Source of the DNA: Ambrosia x helenae
Lineage: Eukaryota > Streptophyta > Magnoliopsida > Asterales > Asteraceae
Assembly: GCA_030844895.1 (NCBI GenBank)
Contig: CM061231.1
Span: forward strand, 138,479,023 to 138,543,022
Reading direction: 5' to 3'
DNA length: 64,000 bases
A model generated the notes under the pieces. The model did not search any database, was not told the DNA's origin, and saw only the letters and a program-made list of their open reading frames with translations. Position 1 is the first letter of the stretch, and every line of letters starts with the position of its first letter. Below are positions 58,201-64,000 of the stretch, piece after piece. Position numbers and translations under genes: made by a program.

Positions 58201-58541
58201 GATTGTTTTTATATATATTAAATGAATTTGTTTTGCTATAATGATTTTGTTAGTGTGTGTGTATAGATGAATCCAGGGTAAATTAGTAATTTATAGATTT
58301 TTTATTTTTTTTCTTGTAAAAAAAGATGACACGCATAGCGTGTCATAAACGTGTGTCATTAATGCGTGTCATAAACGCGTGTCATAAAAGAGTGTCATTA
58401 ATGCGTGTCATAAAAGGATGACACGCAAAAGCGTGTCGTATTAATTTTATGACTATGCCTATAACGACATTCTTTTGCGTGTCATAAACCCCCTTTTATG
58501 ACGTGCAATGCGCGTCAAGAAAGGTACTTTTTCTAGTAGTG
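55202..58541. mobile_element. Non-autonomous CACTA (En/Spm) element, 3.3 kb
   Basis: Both ends read CACTACTAGAAAAA inward, with the 3-bp target duplication AAA (55199-55201 and 58542-58544). Subterminal regions (55220-55360 and 58325-58520) are packed with direct and inverted TGACACGC/GCGTGTCA copies, the usual transposase-binding layout. No transposase ORF is present. A stretch at 55480-55740 resembles a 5' UTR-like gene fragment, and AGCTCGTTAAGAT repeats lie at 55960-56165. An autonomous relative elsewhere would have to mobilise it. Confidence 0.9.
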
Positions 58542-58771
58542 AAATGGGCTTCTTTTCACCTGGTGATTCATTAGAATTAAGATATGTGGGGATATGGTAT
58601 AAAAAGTTTCCAAAGATAGTCGTGTGGGTTGCTAACCGTGAGAAACCAGTGTTGGATTCTAGGGGAAGTCTTACAGTTGCAGAAGATGGTAACTTTAAGG
58701 TGCAAAAAAATAAATATGATGTTTACTTCACCACAAACACAGGTAACATGACTCAATTTAATAATCTTTAG
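58542..58771 (+). pseudogene. S-domain receptor-like kinase, continuation of lectin domain
   Basis: It reads MGFFSPGDSLELRYVGIWY, then VVWVANREKPVLDSRGSL, hallmark bulb-lectin motifs, then loses similarity after an A7 run near 58710 and stops at 58769-58771. The rest of the lectin domain, the S-locus glycoprotein and PAN domains, membrane helix and kinase are absent downstream. It was therefore broken apart from the CACTA insertion. Confidence 0.85.
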
Positions 58772-59403
58772 AAATTTGATGTGGACTATATAGCTTATTA
58801 TAACATCTATGAGTATAACTTGTACTTGATTAGTTCAAGCTAATTATATATATAATACTCCATTATAAGTCTCTCCTTTTATCGTCATTACTTAAAGTAT
58901 GTAGATTTTTAGATCAAATCATAGGGTACTTCAAGATCAGAATAATCTAAATTCTAAACTGAGAGATCATAACTTAATTTGCACTCATAATTTAATATGC
59001 TCTATTATGAAGTGTAGTTTAATGTTCTATTATGAAGTGTAGTTTATCATTTCAGTAATGTGTGTACGTGGCCCCGGTCATTATAGTACGTAGCATGTGT
59101 TATTTTCCCGGTCTTTAGTCTACTCATAAAGTAGAAAAAGTTATATTAAATTTTAATAATGTAAAACATAACTTAGTGGCCAAGGATACTTTATACTAAT
59201 AATTGACTCCAAATTTTCAACTTTTTTTTTTTTTTGAGACAATATATAAGAGTGATAAAAGTCACGAGACCCTTAAATTAGTTGTACCCAAGCCCCTTAA
59301 AAGCTTTGCCCTTTTTGCCGATAGCAATTAAGACCAGGTAAATAATTTTTTTGCCCGTATTGAACAATTAACTGTTTTTATACCAATCACAGTGTTGTAA
59401 TTA
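58772..59403. other. Non-coding region downstream of the receptor-kinase fragment
   Basis: AT-rich, with a T13 run near 59222. I see no gene and no kinase exons. Confidence 0.5.
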
Positions 59404-59417
59404 AATGTTTTGAAACA

Positions 59418-59713
59418 TCCATCCATAGTGGTGGAGTGGCTTTTGTTTCACCTATGTGATCAAAGGTTCAATCCCCACTTCCAACATTTATGGTTTGGTA
59501 TCCGGGTGAAGATCGAAAACGGGTAGCGCCGGTTCGAATCTGACGGGCGGCGAGGTTTTACCGAGTTCTATAACACTTTCGTGCCTTCGGGCGGGTGGGG
59601 CTCGGGTTTCGGCGCATCGGGAGAAGGCAGGGGCTGCTGGAGGTCGAGTAGTCGATTCTTGGGCACGACGCCCCGCAAGGGTGATTGCCACACAGTTATT
59701 CGCCGATCAAAAA
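59418..59713 (+). mobile_element. tRNA-derived SINE (296 bp)
   Basis: It is flanked by the perfect 14-bp duplication AAATGTTTTGAAAC (59404-59417 and 59714-59727). The head has an A-box-like TAGTGGTGGAGTGGC and a B box GGTTCAATCCC (59465-59475), the RNA polymerase III promoter of tRNA-derived SINEs. The body is GC-rich, unlike its surroundings. It ends in a short A run. The perfect duplication indicates a fairly recent insertion by a LINE enzyme. Confidence 0.85.
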
Positions 59714-59791
59714 AAATGTTTTGAAACGACATAAATAAATGTTAGATGCAGACAGGTCTGCTTCTTTGTTTGTATAACATCCTGATTTGCT

Positions 59792-59793
<2 letters not shown>

Positions 59794-59876
<83 letters not shown>
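59794..59876. repeat. (AAT)n microsatellite
   Basis: About 83 bp of uninterrupted AAT repeats. Confidence 0.95.
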
Positions 59877-59877
<1 letters not shown>

Positions 59878-60285
59878 TTATTAAGTTACTTGTAACACAC
59901 GCATCCAGGTCCTACCTGCGTGCTTGTGGATAATGAGCCCACAAAGAAAATTGATCCCACGTGTGTCACGTTTTGGGTTATCAATACACAGAGTTTTACA
60001 CAGGGAAAATCTTTTTCTTATTTAAATCAAAAGCCAAGCTTTGTACAACAATATATTCTATTACATCAGTTTGTATCTAAATGCCGGTCTCTTCCTTAGT
60101 CCTCGTTAGTCGTTTCAGATGCCATCTAGTATTCTTATCATCAATCCTACATATAATAGGCACCTAGGATATGTGCCCGAAAAATATTTGGGACTCAGTA
60201 TAAAACTTGTGAGTTCATGAACATCAAGCAAATATATCCATGGCAAACAGATAGGAACAGAGTAAGCACAGTATGTTCACATAAC

Positions 60286-60400
60286 CAGGCTATGTACACA
60301 AAGTCCTACTGGCTACACCACATGCTCACCATGCTATGTATGCAAAGTCCTACCGGCTACACCACATGCTCACCAGGCTAGGTATACAAAGTCCTACTGC
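60286..60400. repeat. 44-bp tandem repeat, about 2.6 copies
   Basis: Units contain CAAAGTCCTACTGGCTACAC and CACATGCTCAC, with few changes between copies. Confidence 0.85.
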
Positions 60401-60548
60401 CTAAATCAGAGACATACAATCAGCCCTCAATCATCCTATCAATCGTTGCCACATATCACAGATGCTAAACATAGTCGATTCTAAAATTATTACCAATTCA
60501 AAAAGAACATTACATGCCGTTTTAAAAAACAGTCCAGAGGAACTCGCC

Positions 60549-60636
60549 TTTGCTATATGGATCTTTAATTTAATTAATCCGAACTTGGTTCCTTTGCTAT
60601 ATGGATCTTTAGTTTCATTAATCCGAACATGGTTTC
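60549..60636. repeat. 44-bp tandem duplication
   Basis: TTTGCTATATGGATCTTTA followed by ATTAATCCGAAC occurs twice in tandem, with four or five differences. Confidence 0.85.
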
Positions 60637-61083
60637 TGATCAAGACCAAGACAATCTTAGATACTAGTTGAATAAAGAGTCAGTGCTAACTAGTCATTAC
60701 CGGGGTCGGCTTTGGATAACCCTATCTAATTTAAACATAAATAATTAGTCTATGCCTAAACTAAAGTTAGGTTATCCAACCCTTATCCTTGTTATGACCC
60801 TTGATCCTACTATTTATATTATACTTTAAAAACTAAAATAATGAACTAACTAGGTTAAATACGTACCTCAGGTGTACGACCTTTAAAATCAAACTAGACT
60901 GTGGATGTTTTTGCCAATTACATCTATAAGTTAAGCTAGTGTTCTCGCTATATATAAATTTTTGACCGCCCCTATTACCGACTTCAAAAATGTCGGTTTT
61001 GTTTTTGCCAACTTCAAGGTTGGCTTATGTATCTCATTGTGAAGATATTATATACACACAATTTTGCACACACGTTGCACAGG

Positions 61084-61923
<840 letters not shown>

Positions 61924-62277
61924 ATGGCAGGGTGGATTAATCAGGATCAACTCTATTTGGTGACGGCGTAGATCAACACTACCGAGAACCCGCCAAACAA
62001 TAGAGAGGACTTTTGGCACAATGTCTTGGACGAGTACAACCTAATTAGCCAAGCGAACAACCGTAACGTCGATCAGATCTCCAGTAAATGGTATGCCATA
62101 CAAAATAACTGTAGAAGATGGCACACAGTCTATGAAGCGACGATGCAGGCGCACCCTGGCGTTAGCGAACAGATGACAATTCAACTCACACACGACGCTT
62201 ATCGGCAACGCTACGACAGCGACTTCTACATCACCAATCTTTTGTCCTGGTCTATGATGCGTTTTTATTTTGTTTAA
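61924..62277 (+). pseudogene. SANT/Myb-like domain protein, probably PIF/Harbinger-associated
   Basis: ATG 61924 reads MAGWINQDQLYLVTA and stops at TAG 61969; after that, the same frame goes on with REDFWHNVLDEYN, QISSKWYAIQNNCRRWH and VYEATMQAHPG. The spaced Trp residues (FWxxV, KWxxIxxxxxxWH) fit the Myb/SANT-like proteins that accompany Harbinger transposases and their relatives. The domain is complete to about residue 110, then similarity stops. No DDE transposase is in the window. Confidence 0.6.
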
Positions 62278-62560
62278 TGTTTAAGGTTTTAGTGTTTTAA
62301 TAATGTGTAATGTTTAATATTTTGCTTTAATGTTTAATGTTTAGTGTTTTATTTGTTTTTGTGTTTAATGTTAGTTTATGTAAACAGATTACATAAAATT
62401 TAAATTTAAACCATTACAAAAACACATAAACATACAATCCTAAATTACTTATTACAAATAAAGTTCCTAATCCTAAACGACTTATAAAAACGTTACATAA
62501 ACACATTACATAAACACATAACATAATCCTAAATTACTTATTAAAACCTAAACCCCCCCA

Positions 62561-63296
62561 CTACGGGGAGTAATTGTCCCAGTCCTCCAGCGTATACGGT
62601 GGAGGTGACACATCCCGGTTGCTATCGCGACCATTGGACCTCGCATCCGAGGGGATGCGGAAAGGAGAAGAAGTTGCTCCCGAGTAGTAGTAGAAGCGTT
62701 CCTCTTCCATCACATCTCTAAGTGCTTCGTACTCCTCCTCGTATGGCTCCCGAGGAGGAGGGTTGGGTGTAGTCTAGTGGTAGGGGTGGGTGTACTCTCC
62801 CTACACCGGAGGGTGGGTGCCGACAACCTAAGACGGTCCATTTCCCTCAGAGCCATGGTGTAATCCAAAGCCCAGACCAACTCCTCATCAGTTAACTCTT
62901 CATCTTGTGGAGGAGGAGGAGGAGGAACTGAAAAAGTTGGTAAGTAGCAGGAGGAGGAGGAGATGAAAAAGTTGATTGTGCATGAGGAGGAGGACGATAG
63001 AACAAAGGTTGTGCAGGAGGAGGAGGAGATGAAAAGGTTGGTAGTGCAGGAGGAGGATGATAGAACCAAGGTTGTGTAGGAGGAGGAGGAGCAGGAGATG
63101 AAAAGGTTGGTTGCACATGAGGAGGAGGATAGAACCAAGGTTGTGCAGGAGGAGGAAGAGGAGCAGGAGATGAAAAGGTTGGTTGTGCAGGAGGAGGAGA
63201 TGAAAAAGGTAGTCGCCGTCTCCGGCGAGAATATCGCCGGAGGCCAGAAGATCTGGCACCTTCGTGATAACGTTTGAAATTCATAGGGTCGGACAT
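62561..63296 (-). pseudogene. Proline-rich repeat protein, frameshifted
   Basis: On the minus strand ATG 63296 starts MSDPMNFKRYHEGA, then an Arg-rich patch (SRRRRRL) and repeated PPPAQPTFSSPAP / PAQPWFYPPP segments coded by a minisatellite (62900-63210). Later parts read in two other frames: DEELTDEELVWALDYTMAL (about 62840-62910) and a C-terminus with EERFYYYSG and YTLEDWDNYSP ending at TAG 62561-62563. Indels in the repeat explain the frame changes. I do not recognise a family. It may be the partner of the SANT-like frame within one transposon. Confidence 0.45.
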
Positions 63297-63299
63297 TTG

Positions 63300-63760
63300 A
63301 AACGTTTGATAAGAATTGTGAGAATTGTGACTGAGAATGGTTGCATTGATGTTGTATTTATAGGGTAAGAAATTTTAAACGTTTAAAATTCAAACGTTTG
63401 AAAATTGGCGGTTGAAATTCAAACGTTTGAAAACTAGCGGTCAAATTCAAAAGTTTGAATAATATTTTATTATTAACTATTTAAATAAATGTTTTTAAAT
63501 ATTTTAATATAAATTTTTAAATAAAATTTTTCAGTATACTATTTTAAATATTTAAATTTATTATTTTTATTATGTTTTTTAATTTATTAAACTTTTTTTA
63601 TAAAGAAAATTAATGAAATTCCACATGTCACTTCCCCCCTCCCCCCCCCCCCTTCCACTCCCCATAATTTTTCCCCCTCACAGGGGTCCCACAAGTGTCA
63701 CATGGCGCTTCACCCCCCTCTCCCCCCACCACCACCACTCCCTATAGTCTTAGGAACACT
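63300..63760. other. Non-coding AT-rich stretch and C-rich tract
   Basis: CAAACGTTTGAAA words recur at 63370-63450, followed by AT-rich DNA and poly-C tracts (63630-63740). No gene is seen. It may include the start of the Copia LTR at the right edge. Confidence 0.4.
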
Positions 63761-63818
63761 CTATATATTTTATGTAATTTCTCATTCGGAACAATCAATC
63801 ACAATATGCATATTATCA

Positions 63819-64000
63819 TGGTATCAAAGCCATTATTCTAATCCTACCACCACCTCCGCATTTTTTTTCTTTTCCTTTCTGTGTTTTTCGAAACACCATG
63901 GCTGACCAAGAGCCACCAATTAACGCCGCTCAAGAACAATCCCATCCCAAATCCCTTCATCCCATATACACAGTCACGAATAGACTAAACAAACTCCGCA
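63819..64000 (+). mobile_element. 5' end of another Copia element: PBS and gag start
   Basis: TGGTATCAAAGCC at 63819-63831 is a Met-tRNA-type PBS directly after an LTR ending ATTATCA; a TATA box (CTATATATTTTA) lies near 63755 in the preceding LTR, whose start I could not fix. Gag begins downstream, so the element runs off the right edge. Confidence 0.7.
63898..64000 (+). CDS. gag: Gag N-terminus of the right-edge Copia element (partial)
   Basis: The ATG at 63898 (context AACACCATGG) opens a frame that runs uninterrupted to the window edge. It reads MADQEPPINAAQ and then HPIYTVTNRLNK, like the N-terminal segment of Copia Gag proteins before the capsid domain. Only 34 codons are visible, so the state of the gene cannot be judged. 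Confidence 0.6.
   Translation, partial: MADQEPPINAAQEQSHPKSLHPIYTVTNRLNKLR

Noticed and set aside
59430..59475. tRNA gene at the A and B boxes
   Set aside because: There is no cloverleaf, the unit continues for 296 bp, ends in A residues and is flanked by a target duplication, so it is a SINE.
63630..63740. Inverted G-rich/C-rich tracts at 61555-61700 and 63630-63740 as terminal inverted repeats
   Set aside because: Similarity is mostly low complexity, and no target duplication could be read.

Overview
This is intergenic DNA from a flowering plant, almost entirely nested LTR retrotransposons. It is A+T-rich. Every long reading frame belongs to a transposon, and the only host gene is a broken fragment. 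The repertoire is that of a repeat-rich eudicot: SIRE/Maximus-type and Angela-type Copia elements, a long LTR beginning TGTCACACCC, CACTA, Mutator-like, Helitron and SINE elements. I think of Asteraceae from general familiarity with these families, but the sequence here does not prove it.

Layout, using my own letters. A (1-2475, minus): leader and one long LTR, cutting into the outer LTR of B. B (about 2476-7748, minus): a Copia element reduced to gag plus untranslated regions. C (7754-28988, minus): a non-autonomous element with only 1.2 kb between its LTRs; its left LTR is split by D. D (7992-27028, plus; target duplication TAAAT): an old, decayed Copia element whose pol is interrupted by E. 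E (about 13005-19685, plus): the 3' half of an F-like element. G (28989-29385 and 50937-51857): pieces of a second D-family copy, split by H. H (29386-50942, plus): a decayed Angela-type Copia element split by F. F (31410-46652, plus; target duplication GTTTC): a 15.2 kb, very young SIRE-type element with nearly identical LTRs and long gag, pol and third reading frames. Right of this nest come minisatellites with a Helitron end (51858-53703), a Mutator-like MITE (54267-54631), an S-domain receptor-kinase fragment split by a 3.3 kb CACTA element (55048-58771), a SINE (59418-59713), simple repeats, a SANT/Myb-like pseudogene with a proline-rich pseudogene (61924-63296), and the start of another Copia element at the right edge.

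The most interesting result is a promoter architecture. In B, C, E and F a 31-bp inverted repeat (8-bp arms around 15 bp, centred on TTCGACC and GGKCGAA half-sites) lies a fixed distance upstream of a TATA box. It sits 5-7 bp upstream in B, E and F, and 16 bp upstream in C, about one helical turn more. In E and F the same module occurs twice: in the LTR, and again inside the element upstream of the long third reading frame. There it is followed by a candidate leader exon and an intron of about 600 bp that ends at, or a few bases before, the third ORF's ATG. This suggests that the third ORF has its own LTR-like promoter and a spliced leader. The third ORF product is highly charged with no visible membrane segment, so the usual label env-like does not fit what can be seen.
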